Origin: Dongia_B sp035539075
GTDB taxonomy: Bacteria > Pseudomonadota > Alphaproteobacteria > Dongiales > Dongiaceae
Direction: 5' to 3'
Length of the DNA stretch: 64,000 nt
Assembly (NCBI GenBank): GCA_035539075.1
Contig: DATLJB010000139.1
Location: 7,808-71,807, forward strand
In this document: positions 1 to 9,088 of the stretch, piece after piece
Layout: every line of letters begins with the position of its first letter
How positions within the stretch are numbered: position 1 is the stretch's first letter
Program-made: the position numbers and the translations under genes
Notes under the pieces: model-generated
Seen by the model: the letters and a program-made list of their open reading frames with translations, nothing else
What the model was told of the DNA's origin: nothing
The model's database searches: none

Positions 1-192
1 CCCGCAGGCCGCAAAAGCCTGCCCGGGCGAGGCCTCTACTCGTTACGGGCGAAATCCAATCTTAATCAACGAATAATTAATATTAACCGCAATAAGTTGC
101 CCGCTCGACATCCACTTTTGGATCATTTGAGGTGCTGACTTGAAGGTTTCGGCCGCCAAACAGCTGCTGAAAGCGTCAGGGGATTGAATGTC

Positions 193-1683
193 ATGAGTAC
201 ACAGCCACGCCCGACCATTGCCTCGCTCGACGCGGATGTTCAAGCCCGCTTCGGCAAGACGATGGGCAAATTCGGCTCGTTCTTCGCCAACTGGATCAAG
301 TTCCAGGATAATACCGACAAGCTATATATGGCGCTTGGCGACAAGGGCGAGAACTACCTGCAGTTCAAGCTGTCGCAGAACGACGTCGCATCGGCATCCG
401 TGATCCTGGAAGTCTCCAAGGCCTATTGGGAAGAGAAGCAACAGGCGAAGCGCGTCTACACCTTCCTCAATCATGAGGACGGCGAGCAGAACGGGATTTG
501 GCACTATCTCGCCGATTGCCTGCGCGGCAATGAAGGCCGCGAGACCATGAAGATGGCCCGCACGCTGCTGGCTCTCGATGTCGACTTCTCGCGCGCCAAC
601 AAGGCCGGCATCAGCCCGCTCGGCAAGATCCTGATGCCGACGCCGAAATGGCAGTCGATCAATGCGCTCATCCAGACCAAGCATCTGTCGCTGGAGCATA
701 TCGACCGCGCGGTGCAGGAGCGCGCCAAGGAAGAACAGATCCGCGCCCATTTCATGAGCATGATCTTCGCCAGCGACCTGGCGGAGAATCGCGGCCTCTT
801 GAGCCAGCACGTGCTCAAGCAATCGGTCGCCTCCCAGGCCAGCAAGACGCTGCGCGAAACCACCTGCCGCCTGTTCTTCGATTACCGCAACGTCAAGGAT
901 GGCAGCACGGCCTTCCTGCAGCTGATCAGCGTCACCAATGACGGCATGTTCGAAGATCTGCTCAATCTCCTGCAGCAGAATGTCGAAGAAACCGTCGCCG
1001 GCATGGGCGTGTCCGACGTCGCCACCAAGAAGGCCTATCGCCAGGTGCTGCTGTGCCGCCGCCTCTTGAAGCGCGACAAGAATATGCGCGGCGTCCTGCT
1101 GAAGGCGCTGGCCGCGCAGAAGCACGGCCATATGCGCAAGATGATCTCGCTGCTGTTCCATGACGAGCTGCATGTCAAGAAACTGGTGCGCGGCGAGCCC
1201 GTGCGCCAGGACGTACCGGTCGATACCACCTCCCCGGCGCCGAACAACCCGCTGCTCTCCCTGCTGCTCCAGCGCGACAAGGAGAACAGCACGATTTTCC
1301 ACGCGGCCCTGTTGGAAAACGACCTGCGCGCCTTCGGCGTCTGCCTCTATGGCCTGCCGTCGAACGACGTTTATGCCATCCTGACCCGCGTCCCCAACGG
1401 CTTCGGCCTGACCCTGGTGGATATGCTCAATCCCGAAAAGGTGCGGCTCAATATGACGGCGGCCGTCCAGGCCGGCCTGGTCGATCCGGCACGCGGCAAG
1501 GAATATATGGAGAAATGCGCGGCGATCGACAAGGAAACCCGCGAATCCATCAATAACAAGCTGCAGGAGATCGGCGAGCTGGCCGAGACTTCGCGAAACG
1601 GCAAACCGCCCGAACCGAATTTCGATTTCAAGAAGCTGGCCGAGACCGCCACGCCGATGAAAAGGATCGCCGCCGCCTCATAG
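193..1683 (+). CDS. Hypothetical protein, ankyrin-like helical repeats
   Basis: A 496-residue soluble protein that I do not recognise by family. ATG 193 is preferred over the TTG at 184 because an AGGGG ribosome-binding sequence lies about 10 bases upstream of the ATG. Two stretches resemble ankyrin units: one near residues 105-150 (GIWHYLADCL followed by LLALDVDFSRANKAGISPL) and a weaker one near residues 360-420 (NSTIFHAALLENDLRAF). The rest is predicted helical and charged, with no signal peptide or membrane segment. It stands alone, followed by about 160 bases without a gene. A protein-interaction role is inference from the repeat-like pattern only. Confidence 0.75.
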   Translation: MSTQPRPTIASLDADVQARFGKTMGKFGSFFANWIKFQDNTDKLYMALGDKGENYLQFKLSQNDVASASVILEVSKAYWEEKQQAKRVYTFLNHEDGEQNGIWHYLADCLRGNEGRETMKMARTLLALDVDFSRANKAGISPLGKILMPTPKWQSINALIQTKHLSLEHIDRAVQERAKEEQIRAHFMSMIFASDLAENRGLLSQHVLKQSVASQASKTLRETTCRLFFDYRNVKDGSTAFLQLISVTNDGMFEDLLNLLQQNVEETVAGMGVSDVATKKAYRQVLLCRRLLKRDKNMRGVLLKALAAQKHGHMRKMISLLFHDELHVKKLVRGEPVRQDVPVDTTSPAPNNPLLSLLLQRDKENSTIFHAALLENDLRAFGVCLYGLPSNDVYAILTRVPNGFGLTLVDMLNPEKVRLNMTAAVQAGLVDPARGKEYMEKCAAIDKETRESINNKLQEIGELAETSRNGKPPEPNFDFKKLAETATPMKRIAAAS

Positions 1684-1844
1684 GCGACTGTATTCCTCGC
1701 CGGCGCCGTCGATGCGAGGCAACGCGATAAGCCAAGCGGATAGCGAGCGATAAGTAGCGAAAATAGTCACCGATAAGTGATGGCCGGCACGCCGCCGCCT
1801 CCATGTGATGCTCGCATGGGTGGTCAAGGCCATGCTAGGGTCGG

Positions 1845-3707
1845 ATGCATCGCATCAGTACAGTCGCCATGCTCAGCATCAGCAAGCCCTTTCGCGCCAC
1901 CCAATCCGGCCTGTTTCGGTTCATTCTGTTGCAGTGGCGACTACTTTTACGATCATTCTCAAGATCCGAAGCGCGCGGAAATCGCCTTATCCGCTTTGCC
2001 CTGGCGGGATTGATCGGCATTGCCGCCGGTCTCGTCGTCGCCTTGCTCGATGCCATTGTCGGCCTGATGCATCATTACCTCTTCAACCTCGAAGGGACGC
2101 ATCTCAGCGATGCCGAGATTGTCGATCACTGGCGCCTTCTGGCGTTGCCGGTGGCCGGCGGCCTGGCAGTCGGCGTCAGCACCTGGCTGATCAAGCGGTG
2201 GCGGCCGCGCGACGTAGTCGACGCGATCGAAGCGAACGCCTTGTTCGGCGGCCGCATGTCGGTCGGCGACAGCCTCGGCCTCGTCCTCTTGACCATTTTG
2301 TCCGGCGGCTTCGGCGCCTCGGTCGGATTGGAAGCCGCCTATACCCAGCTCAGCGCCAGCCTCGGCTCGCGGCTCGGCCTTATCCTGAAGCTGCGCCGCG
2401 AAGACATCCGCGTGCTGGTAGGCTGTGGCGCCGCCGGCGCCATCGCCGCGGCCTTCAACGCGCCCTTGGCCGGATCCTTCTACGCCTTTGAACTGGTCAT
2501 CGGCAGCTACACGCTCGATAACCTCGTGCCGATCGGCATCGCCGCGCTGATGGGCGGCTTCACCGAGCGCTGGCTGTTCGGCACCGAACCGATCTTTGTG
2601 GTGCAGGGCGCCTTGCAGTTGCAGACCCATGATTATTACGCCTTTGCCGTTCTCGGCCTGCTCAGCGCCTTGCTCGGCATCGCCGTCATGGTCGGCGTCA
2701 CCCGCACCGAGGCCTGGTTCAAGCAATGGAAGACGCCGATCTGGCTGCGCCCGGTGGTGGGCGGCCTCGTCGTCGGCCTTCTGGCCCAAGGTTTCCTGCC
2801 GGTCCTGAGCAGCGGCCATGGCGCCATCCTGCACAATATCCGCGAGGGCTATTCGCTGCCCTTCCTCCTGGCCCTGGTGGTGGCGAAGATCATCGCCTCC
2901 GCCATTTCGATCGGCACCGGCTTTCGCGGCGGGCTGTTCAGTTCATCGCTGTTCCTCGGCAGCCTGGTCGGCAGCGCCGCCGCGCTGATCATGCAATTGC
3001 TGCTGCCGAGCGTGCCTGCCGATCCGCAGACCTATATGCTGGTCGGCATGGGCGCCGTGGCCGCCGCCATCATCGGTGCGCCCATCACCATGATTCTGCT
3101 GGTGCTGGAAACGACGGGCGATTTTTCCGTCAGTATCGGCGTGATGGTGGGCGTGATCGTCGCCGCCGCCGTGGTGCGCCACTGGTTCGGCTATTCCTTC
3201 GCCACCTGGCGCTTCCATCTGCGCGGCATGCAGATCCGCGGCGCCGAGGATATCGGCTGGATCAACGAGCTGAAAGTGGGCCGCCTGATGCGGCGCGACC
3301 CAAAGGTCATCCGGGTCGACAGTCCCCTGAGCACCTTGCGGCAGGCTTTCCTGCTTGGCAGCACGCGCCAGGCCTTCGCCATCGATACCGATAACCGGCT
3401 GGTCGGCGTGGTGGATATCGCCGAGGCGCATTCTCCCGATACGATCGCGGATGACAAGAAGGTGACGGTGCGCGATCTCGTGCGGTCGGATACGACTTTC
3501 CTGCTGCCGATGGAAAACCTGCGCACGGCGCTGCAGCGCTTCAAGGCGGCGGCGGTCGAGGTGCTGCCGGTGATCAGCGATGTGCATGAACGCCGCGTTC
3601 TCGGCTATCTCACCGAGCAATATGCCCTGCGCCGCTACAGCGAGGAATTGGAGCGCCGTCGCGCCGCCGGCGACGACAGCGGCCTGTTCGCGCCCGGCAT
3701 CCGTTGA
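1845..3707 (+). CDS. CLC-type chloride channel/antiporter with C-terminal CBS domains
   Basis: Integral membrane protein of 620 residues in the voltage-gated chloride channel (CLC/ClcA) family. The channel core spans roughly residues 50-450. The segment GLEAA (161-165) sits where CLC proteins carry GxEGP, so the gating glutamate is kept (E163) although the flanking Gly-Pro is lost. Another CLC signature is GCGAAGAIAAAFNAPLAG (193-210), and GTGFRGGLFSSS (357-368) matches the GxFxP region loosely. Residues about 475-600 read as a CBS pair, which usually binds adenine nucleotides. Start is uncertain between ATG 1845 and ATG 1869. It lies upstream of rlmH, where many alphaproteobacteria have rsfS. 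Whether it is a channel or a Cl-/H+ exchanger cannot be told here. Confidence 0.9.
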   Translation: MHRISTVAMLSISKPFRATQSGLFRFILLQWRLLLRSFSRSEARGNRLIRFALAGLIGIAAGLVVALLDAIVGLMHHYLFNLEGTHLSDAEIVDHWRLLALPVAGGLAVGVSTWLIKRWRPRDVVDAIEANALFGGRMSVGDSLGLVLLTILSGGFGASVGLEAAYTQLSASLGSRLGLILKLRREDIRVLVGCGAAGAIAAAFNAPLAGSFYAFELVIGSYTLDNLVPIGIAALMGGFTERWLFGTEPIFVVQGALQLQTHDYYAFAVLGLLSALLGIAVMVGVTRTEAWFKQWKTPIWLRPVVGGLVVGLLAQGFLPVLSSGHGAILHNIREGYSLPFLLALVVAKIIASAISIGTGFRGGLFSSSLFLGSLVGSAAALIMQLLLPSVPADPQTYMLVGMGAVAAAIIGAPITMILLVLETTGDFSVSIGVMVGVIVAAAVVRHWFGYSFATWRFHLRGMQIRGAEDIGWINELKVGRLMRRDPKVIRVDSPLSTLRQAFLLGSTRQAFAIDTDNRLVGVVDIAEAHSPDTIADDKKVTVRDLVRSDTTFLLPMENLRTALQRFKAAAVEVLPVISDVHERRVLGYLTEQYALRRYSEELERRRAAGDDSGLFAPGIR

Positions 3708-3767
3708 CCTCTTCCCGCTCGCCATATACCGGTTGCTAAGAGGCTCTCAGCCGGAACGAGGTGGATC

Positions 3768-4241
3768 ATGAAGCTACGCCTGCTGGCCGTGGGCCGGGCG
3801 GGAACCAGGCGCCCCGAAATCGCCTTGATCGAGGAATACCGTCAACGCCTCACTTGGCCGTTCACGATCCAGGAGGTCGAGGAAAAGCGTCCCTTGCCAC
3901 CCGCTGCCTTGAAAAAGCGCGAAGGCGAGTTGTTGCTGGCCGCATTGGACAACAGCAGATCCGGTCGTCAGGTCGCTGTCGTCCTGGATGAAAGAGGCCG
4001 CAACCTGGCCAGCCGCGACTTCGCCGCGAAGATCGGCACTTGGCGCGATGACGGGGTCGGCGAGATCGTCTTTCTGATCGGTGGCGCCGATGGCCATGAC
4101 GAGGCCGTACGGGCGCGGGCCGATCTGCTGCTGTCGCTCGGCGCCATGACCTGGCCTCACCAGCTGGTGCGGGTAATGCTGGCCGAGCAGCTCTACCGCG
4201 CCCAGCAGATCCTCGCCGGCCATCCCTACCATCGGGACTAG
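3768..4241 (+). CDS. rlmH: 23S rRNA (pseudouridine-1915-N3)-methyltransferase RlmH
   Basis: SPOUT-class methyltransferase that N3-methylates pseudouridine 1915 in helix 69 of 23S rRNA, using S-adenosylmethionine on the assembled ribosome. The 157-residue length is normal for the family. The C-terminal SAM-binding knot is clear: FLIGGADGHD, then LSLGAMTWPHQLVRVMLAEQ and the terminal YHRD. A GAGGTGG ribosome-binding sequence precedes ATG 3768. It is followed after about 100 bases by gpmI, the usual alphaproteobacterial order. Confidence 0.97.
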   Translation: MKLRLLAVGRAGTRRPEIALIEEYRQRLTWPFTIQEVEEKRPLPPAALKKREGELLLAALDNSRSGRQVAVVLDERGRNLASRDFAAKIGTWRDDGVGEIVFLIGGADGHDEAVRARADLLLSLGAMTWPHQLVRVMLAEQLYRAQQILAGHPYHRD

Positions 4242-4344
4242 AATCCGGCTAGGATCGGGCCCGAAATCCCGCTGCCGGCCTGCCGCCGAACAGTTCCGAA
4301 CCGCCAAATCCGGCCGACAGGCCTGCCAGAACAGATAGGAAGCC

Positions 4345-5958
4345 ATGAGTCAGACCGCATCCTCCAGCGCCACATCGTCCCGGCCGAAGCCCGTCGTCCT
4401 CTGCATCCTGGATGGCTGGGGGCATCGCGACGAGATCGCCGATAACGCGGTCGACCAGGCGGTGACGCCGAACTGGCATGCCCTGGAACGTGACTGCCCC
4501 CAGAGCCTGGTCGACGCCTCCGAATTGCATGTCGGCCTGCCGAGCGGTCAGATGGGCAATTCCGAGGTCGGCCATATGAATCTCGGCGCCGGCCGGGTCG
4601 TCATGCAGGACCTGCCGCGGATCGATAAGGCCGTCGCCAATGGCGAGCTCGCCCGCAATCCGGAACTGACCAAGTTCATTGCCAAGCTGAAGGCAGAGGG
4701 CGGTGCCTGCCATCTGCTGGGCCTGCTGTCGCCGGGTGGCGTCCATGCCCATCAGGATCATATCGTTGCCCTGGCGAAGATCATCGACCAGGCGGGCATA
4801 CAGGTCTATCTGCACGCTTTCCTCGATGGCCGCGACACCCCGCCCTCCAGCGCCAGGCAATATGTCGCGGATGTGGTAGCCGCGCTGGGCGGCAGTAAGG
4901 TGAAATTCGGCACCGTGGGCGGCCGCTATTTCGGCATGGACCGCGACAAGCGCTGGGACCGGGTCGAGCTGGCTTACGATTCCTTCCTCGGCCAGTCCGC
5001 CTTCGCGGCAGCGGATGCGCCGGCGGCGGTGGCTGCGGCCTATGCGCGAGGCGAGACCGATGAATTCGCCAAGCCGACGGTGATTGCCGGCTTTCCCGGC
5101 ATGCGCGACGGCGACGGCCTGCTGATGGCGAATTTCCGCGCCGACCGCGCCCGCCAGATTCTCACCGTGCTGGTCGATCCGACCTTCGACGGCTTTGCCC
5201 GCAAGCGGGTCGTCAAATTCGGCGCGCTCCTTGGCATGGTGGAATATTCGACGGCGCTGGCCAAGTTCATGCCGTGCCTGTTCCCGCCCGCGGAACTGAC
5301 CAATACCCTGGGTGAAATCGTCTCCAAGGCCGGCCTCAAGCAGCTGCGGATCGCCGAGACCGAGAAATACGCCCATGTCACCTTCTTCTTCAATGGCGGC
5401 GAGGAGCGCCTCTTTCCCGGCGAGGAGCGCATTCTGGTGCCGTCGCCGAAAGTCGCGACCTATGACCTGAAACCGGAAATGTCGGCGGATGAAGTGACCG
5501 ACAAGCTGGTGGCGGCGATCGAGAGCGACCAGTTCGACCTGATTGTCGTCAATTACGCCAATACCGACATGGTCGGCCATAGCGGCATTCTCGGTGCCGC
5601 CATCAAGGCGGTGGAAGCGGTTGATCGCTGCCTCGGCCGGCTGCGCGCCGCCGTGGAGGCGAAGGGCGGCGCCCTGGTGATCACCGCCGATCATGGCAAT
5701 GCCGAGATGATGCGCGACCCACAGACCGGCGAAGCGCATACCGCCCATACGCTCAACCGCGTGCCTTTCGTCGTTGTCAGCAACGAAGGCAGAGCGATCA
5801 AGTTGCGGGACGGCCAACTGGCCGATGTCGCGCCGACTATTCTGCAACTGCTGCATCTGCCGCAGCCGAAGGAGATGACAGGCCATTCGCTGATTGCCGC
5901 GGCAGGCGACGAGGCGGCGCAGCAACGCGCCGGTGATCGCAACCGCGCCTCGGCTTGA
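4345..5958 (+). CDS. gpmI: 2,3-bisphosphoglycerate-independent phosphoglycerate mutase
   Basis: Glycolytic and gluconeogenic enzyme that interconverts 3- and 2-phosphoglycerate through a phosphoserine intermediate with two Mn ions; cytoplasmic, alkaline-phosphatase superfamily. It is 537 residues. Visible are the metal-binding ILDGWG (residues 21-26), the nucleophile motif GNSEVGH with serine 73, the DGRDTPP substrate loop, NYANTDMVGH and ITADHGN near the C-terminus. An AGGAAG ribosome-binding sequence precedes ATG 4345. The stop is 6 bases before the next start (envC-like), so the two are probably co-transcribed. A long open frame on the opposite strand is a codon-bias artefact. Confidence 0.98.
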   Translation: MSQTASSSATSSRPKPVVLCILDGWGHRDEIADNAVDQAVTPNWHALERDCPQSLVDASELHVGLPSGQMGNSEVGHMNLGAGRVVMQDLPRIDKAVANGELARNPELTKFIAKLKAEGGACHLLGLLSPGGVHAHQDHIVALAKIIDQAGIQVYLHAFLDGRDTPPSSARQYVADVVAALGGSKVKFGTVGGRYFGMDRDKRWDRVELAYDSFLGQSAFAAADAPAAVAAAYARGETDEFAKPTVIAGFPGMRDGDGLLMANFRADRARQILTVLVDPTFDGFARKRVVKFGALLGMVEYSTALAKFMPCLFPPAELTNTLGEIVSKAGLKQLRIAETEKYAHVTFFFNGGEERLFPGEERILVPSPKVATYDLKPEMSADEVTDKLVAAIESDQFDLIVVNYANTDMVGHSGILGAAIKAVEAVDRCLGRLRAAVEAKGGALVITADHGNAEMMRDPQTGEAHTAHTLNRVPFVVVSNEGRAIKLRDGQLADVAPTILQLLHLPQPKEMTGHSLIAAAGDEAAQQRAGDRNRASA

Positions 5959-5964
5959 TGATTC

Positions 5965-7482
5965 TTGTCCGTGACTTCTTCCGATAGGCGCCAGCGGGCC
6001 CGGGGGCAATTGCAGCGCGGCGCGGCGCGCGCCCGTTCTGCGCATCCGGGCTTTCGGCTTTCCGGCCTCGGCATGATCGCGGCCCGAGCGATCTGTGCCC
6101 GAGCGATCTGTGCCGGGGCGATCTGTGCCGGGGCGATCTGCCTCGACGCTGCTTCGGCCATGGCGCAATCGAGCCAGGATCTGGAAACGCTGCACCAGCA
6201 GATCGAGCAGGGCAAGGCCCAGGCAACAGCCTTGCAGAAGCAGGCCGATGACCTCGGCCGGCAGATCAACCAGCTCCAGGACGCCCTCGTGAAATCGGCC
6301 CAGTCGGTGCAGGATTCCGAGCAGCAGGCCTCCGATCTGGAAGCGACCTTGCAATCCCTGACCGATGAAGAGAAACGCAAGACCGATGAACTGGCGGCGC
6401 GGCGCCAGCAGATGACCGAAACCCTGATGGCGCTGGAGCGGCTGTCCGTCCAACCGGCGCAGGCGGCGCTCTTCGCCGACCGCTCGGCGGTGGACCAGGC
6501 CCGCACGGCCAGCCTGCTGAGCCTGATCGTGCCGCAGCTCGACCGGCGGGCGAACGTCCTGAAGGCGCAATTGTCCGATCTGCATGACCTCCATGATCAG
6601 ATCGTCGACCGGCGCGAGCGCCTGAGCGTCACGCTCGGAACACTTGCGACGCAGAATCAGCGCCTGGCCGCTTTGATCGAACAGAAGTCGAAACTGCAAA
6701 AATCGACTTTGGCGCAAAGTGCCGCGACCCAGGACAAGATGCAGGAACTGGCCAATCAGGCGCAGAGCCTGAAGGACCTTCTCGACCGGCTCGATCGCGC
6801 CCGACAGGAAGAGGCGGCGAAGCAGGAGGCCGCCCGGCAGGCGGCAGCGGCAGAGGAAGCAAAGCGCCAGGATGCGACCCGCAAGGCCTCGCGGCGGCCG
6901 GCAGCACCGGGCGATGAGGCCGATAGCGGGGGCGACACGGCCCCGAGCGGCCTCAGCGCCGCCGGCCTTGTCGCCAATGCCAAGGCGCAAGACGCCGCGC
7001 GGCGCTTTCCCGATGCCGCCGCTCCCGGCAGCGGCGTCCGCGTTCCGGTGCGCGGGACACTGGTATCAGGCTTCGGGAGTGCCACCACAGATTTATCTCA
7101 GGCCCGCGGTATCGTCCTGCAAACCAGGCCGCAGGCCCAGGTTGTCGCGCCTTTTGACGGCAAGATCGTCTTTCAGGGACCTTTCAGGTCCTATGGGCAA
7201 ATATTGATCATTGAACATCCGGGCGGCTATCATACGGTTCTTGCCGGATTGGGCCGGGTCGACGCTGTTGTTGGGCAATGGCTGCGGACTGGCGAACCAG
7301 TCGGCATCATGGGAATGTCCGGCGGGGCGGTGACCGATGCGGGGCAATCGGTCGGCGGCCCGGATAGCTCGAATCAGGACCACCCGAAATTATATGTAGA
7401 GCTGCGCCACAACGGTCAGCCGGTGGATCCGGCGCCGTGGTTCGGCAGTCTAACTCGTGTTGATAACAGCGAAGGTCAGTAA
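5965..7482 (+). CDS. EnvC-type murein hydrolase activator (coiled coil plus degenerate LytM/M23)
   Basis: Likely periplasmic activator of a cell-wall amidase at division. Residues about 65-290 are a long coiled coil (LETLHQQIEQGKAQATALQKQ onward) and the C-terminal ~120 residues are a LytM/M23 fold. The zinc ligands are missing: the first HxxxD position reads SQARGIVL and the last HxH reads ELRHNG, as in EnvC-like activators rather than active endopeptidases. The N-terminus carries four tandem pentapeptides (ARAIC, ARAIC, AGAIC, AGAIC) forming the signal-peptide core, followed by a plausible cleavage after SAMA. Starts at TTG 5965, GTG 5971 or ATG 6073; ATG 6073 would give a normal-length 31-residue signal. 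It sits between gpmI and ctpA, a conserved order in this class. Confidence 0.9.
   Translation: MSVTSSDRRQRARGQLQRGAARARSAHPGFRLSGLGMIAARAICARAICAGAICAGAICLDAASAMAQSSQDLETLHQQIEQGKAQATALQKQADDLGRQINQLQDALVKSAQSVQDSEQQASDLEATLQSLTDEEKRKTDELAARRQQMTETLMALERLSVQPAQAALFADRSAVDQARTASLLSLIVPQLDRRANVLKAQLSDLHDLHDQIVDRRERLSVTLGTLATQNQRLAALIEQKSKLQKSTLAQSAATQDKMQELANQAQSLKDLLDRLDRARQEEAAKQEAARQAAAAEEAKRQDATRKASRRPAAPGDEADSGGDTAPSGLSAAGLVANAKAQDAARRFPDAAAPGSGVRVPVRGTLVSGFGSATTDLSQARGIVLQTRPQAQVVAPFDGKIVFQGPFRSYGQILIIEHPGGYHTVLAGLGRVDAVVGQWLRTGEPVGIMGMSGGAVTDAGQSVGGPDSSNQDHPKLYVELRHNGQPVDPAPWFGSLTRVDNSEGQ
6082..6141 (+). repeat. Four tandem 15-bp repeats inside the envC-like signal peptide
   Basis: Four in-frame copies at 6082-6096, 6097-6111, 6112-6126 and 6127-6141. 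Copies 1 and 2 are identical (gcccgagcgatctgt); copies 3 and 4 read gccggggcgatctgt and gccggggcgatctgc. Each encodes A-R/G-A-I-C. The length is a multiple of three, so gain or loss of a unit would change the hydrophobic core by five residues without a frameshift. Confidence 0.97.
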
Positions 7483-7485
7483 AGC

Positions 7486-8922
7486 ATGTTCCGATCGACC
7501 CTACTTATCGCAACCGCCCTGTCCGTCGGCCTTGCCGTCGGTACCTTCGCCTTGCGACCGCATTTCGTCAGCGCCGACACCAAGCCGGCCGACACCTATG
7601 AGCAGCTCAACCTGTTCGGCGACGTCTTCGAACGCGTCCGCTCCAGCTATGTCGAACCGGTCAGCGACGACAAGCTGATCGAATCCGCCATCAACGGCAT
7701 GCTGAGTTCGCTCGACCCGCATTCCAGCTATATGAACGCCAAGGACTTCGCCGATATGCAGGTGCAGACCAAGGGCGAGTTCGGCGGCCTCGGCATCGAG
7801 GTCACGATGCAGGACGGGCTGGTGAAGGTGGTCTCGCCGATGGACGGAACACCGGCGGCCCAGGCCGGCATCCAGGCGGGCGACTTGATCTCAGCGATCG
7901 ACAACGATCCGGTGATGGGCCTTAGCCTCAACGACGCCGTCGAGAAGATGCGCGGCGAGGTCGGTTCCAGCATCAAGCTGACGATTGTCCGCGGCACCAA
8001 GGATCCCTTCGACGTGACGTTGAAGCGGGCGGTCATCGCCGTGAAGTCGGTGCGCTGGGAGCTGGAAGAAGGCAATATCGGCTATGTACGCATCTCCAGC
8101 TTCACTGAAAAGACCGATTCCGGGCTGCGCGACGCCATCGCCAAGCTCAACGACGCCACCCAGAACAAGCTGAACGGCCTCATTCTCGATCTCCGCAATA
8201 ATCCGGGCGGCCTGCTCGATCAGGCGATCAACGTCTCCGACGATTTCCTCGACAAGGGCGAGATCGTCTCGACGCGCGGCCGCAATCCCGATGAGGCGCA
8301 GCGCTGGAATGCCGAACCCGGCGACCTGATGAACGGCAAGCCGATCGTCGTGCTGATCAATGGCGGTTCGGCCTCGGCCTCGGAAATCGTCTCCGGCGCG
8401 CTGCAGGATCATCATCGCGCCATCCTGCTCGGGACCCGCTCCTTCGGTAAGGGCTCGGTGCAGTCGGTCATTCCCATCGCCAATCACGGCGCCATCCGAC
8501 TGACCACGGCGCGCTATTACACGCCGTCCGGCCGCAGCATCCAGGCCAAGGGGATCGAGCCCGACCTGCCGGTCGAGCAGGCCAAGATCGAGGAGATCGA
8601 CAACGACAACAGCCGGCATGAATCCGATCTGAAGGGCGCGCTGTCCAATAAGGGCGGCACGGCACCTACCGATGCGACGCCGGCGCCAGCGCCGGCGGAT
8701 CAAGGCAACGGCGCCAAGCCGGACAGCAATGCCAATCCGCAGAACAAGGACGCCACGACCAAGGCGGCCGCAGCCGGCAAGCCCGCCGACCAGGCCAACA
8801 AGAAGCCTTATGTCGGATCGGAGAAGGAACCCATCACCGCTCCGGATAAGGATTACCAGCTCGGCCGCGCCCTGGATCTCCTGAAGGGTCTCGCTTTGGT
8901 GCAGGCCCAGAAGGCCGGCTGA
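7486..8922 (+). CDS. ctpA: Carboxyl-terminal processing protease (S41A)
   Basis: Periplasmic serine protease with a Ser/Lys dyad that trims or degrades envelope proteins from their C-termini. The 478-residue protein has an N-terminal signal or anchor (residues 5-25), a PDZ domain around residues 100-175 (GGLGIEV onward) and an S41 core. The nucleophile is S297 in GGSASASE, and K322 in RSFGKGS is 25 residues later, the spacing expected for the family. The C-terminal ~80 residues are Ala/Pro/Lys-rich and low-complexity before a conserved ending (DYQLGRALDLL). It starts 3 bases after the envC-like gene, so the two are coupled. A strong terminator follows at 8999-9034. Confidence 0.97.
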   Translation: MFRSTLLIATALSVGLAVGTFALRPHFVSADTKPADTYEQLNLFGDVFERVRSSYVEPVSDDKLIESAINGMLSSLDPHSSYMNAKDFADMQVQTKGEFGGLGIEVTMQDGLVKVVSPMDGTPAAQAGIQAGDLISAIDNDPVMGLSLNDAVEKMRGEVGSSIKLTIVRGTKDPFDVTLKRAVIAVKSVRWELEEGNIGYVRISSFTEKTDSGLRDAIAKLNDATQNKLNGLILDLRNNPGGLLDQAINVSDDFLDKGEIVSTRGRNPDEAQRWNAEPGDLMNGKPIVVLINGGSASASEIVSGALQDHHRAILLGTRSFGKGSVQSVIPIANHGAIRLTTARYYTPSGRSIQAKGIEPDLPVEQAKIEEIDNDNSRHESDLKGALSNKGGTAPTDATPAPAPADQGNGAKPDSNANPQNKDATTKAAAAGKPADQANKKPYVGSEKEPITAPDKDYQLGRALDLLKGLALVQAQKAG

Positions 8923-8998
8923 GGCAGCCAGCCGCCGGGTCAGCCACCGGGTGCCGGGAAAAATCCACCCGGTCGCCCGGCAAATGAAGCAAGCGGAC

Positions 8999-9034
8999 CA
9001 GCCCGGATCGGCGATAAAGCGCTGATCCGGGCTG
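8999..9034 (+). terminator. Rho-independent terminator after ctpA
   Basis: A 15-base stem (8999-9013 with 9020-9034, one G-T pair) closes the loop ataaag and is followed by tttt. It would end the gpmI-envC-ctpA transcript before the yibQ-like gene. Confidence 0.85.
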
Positions 9035-9088
9035 TTTTGTCCCGCTAAACCCAACCCGCTCCCACGGCACGTTTCTTGCTGCGGATTC

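Noticed and set aside
1..192. Inverted repeat gcaggc/gcctgc near the left edge as a terminator
   Set aside because: Short stem without a T-run and cut context; not enough to call.
4249..6990. 913-codon open frame on the minus strand opposite gpmI and envC
   Set aside because: Both plus-strand genes have clear families and motifs. The antisense product is His/Gly/Arg/Leu-rich with no motif, a normal side effect of GC-rich third positions.
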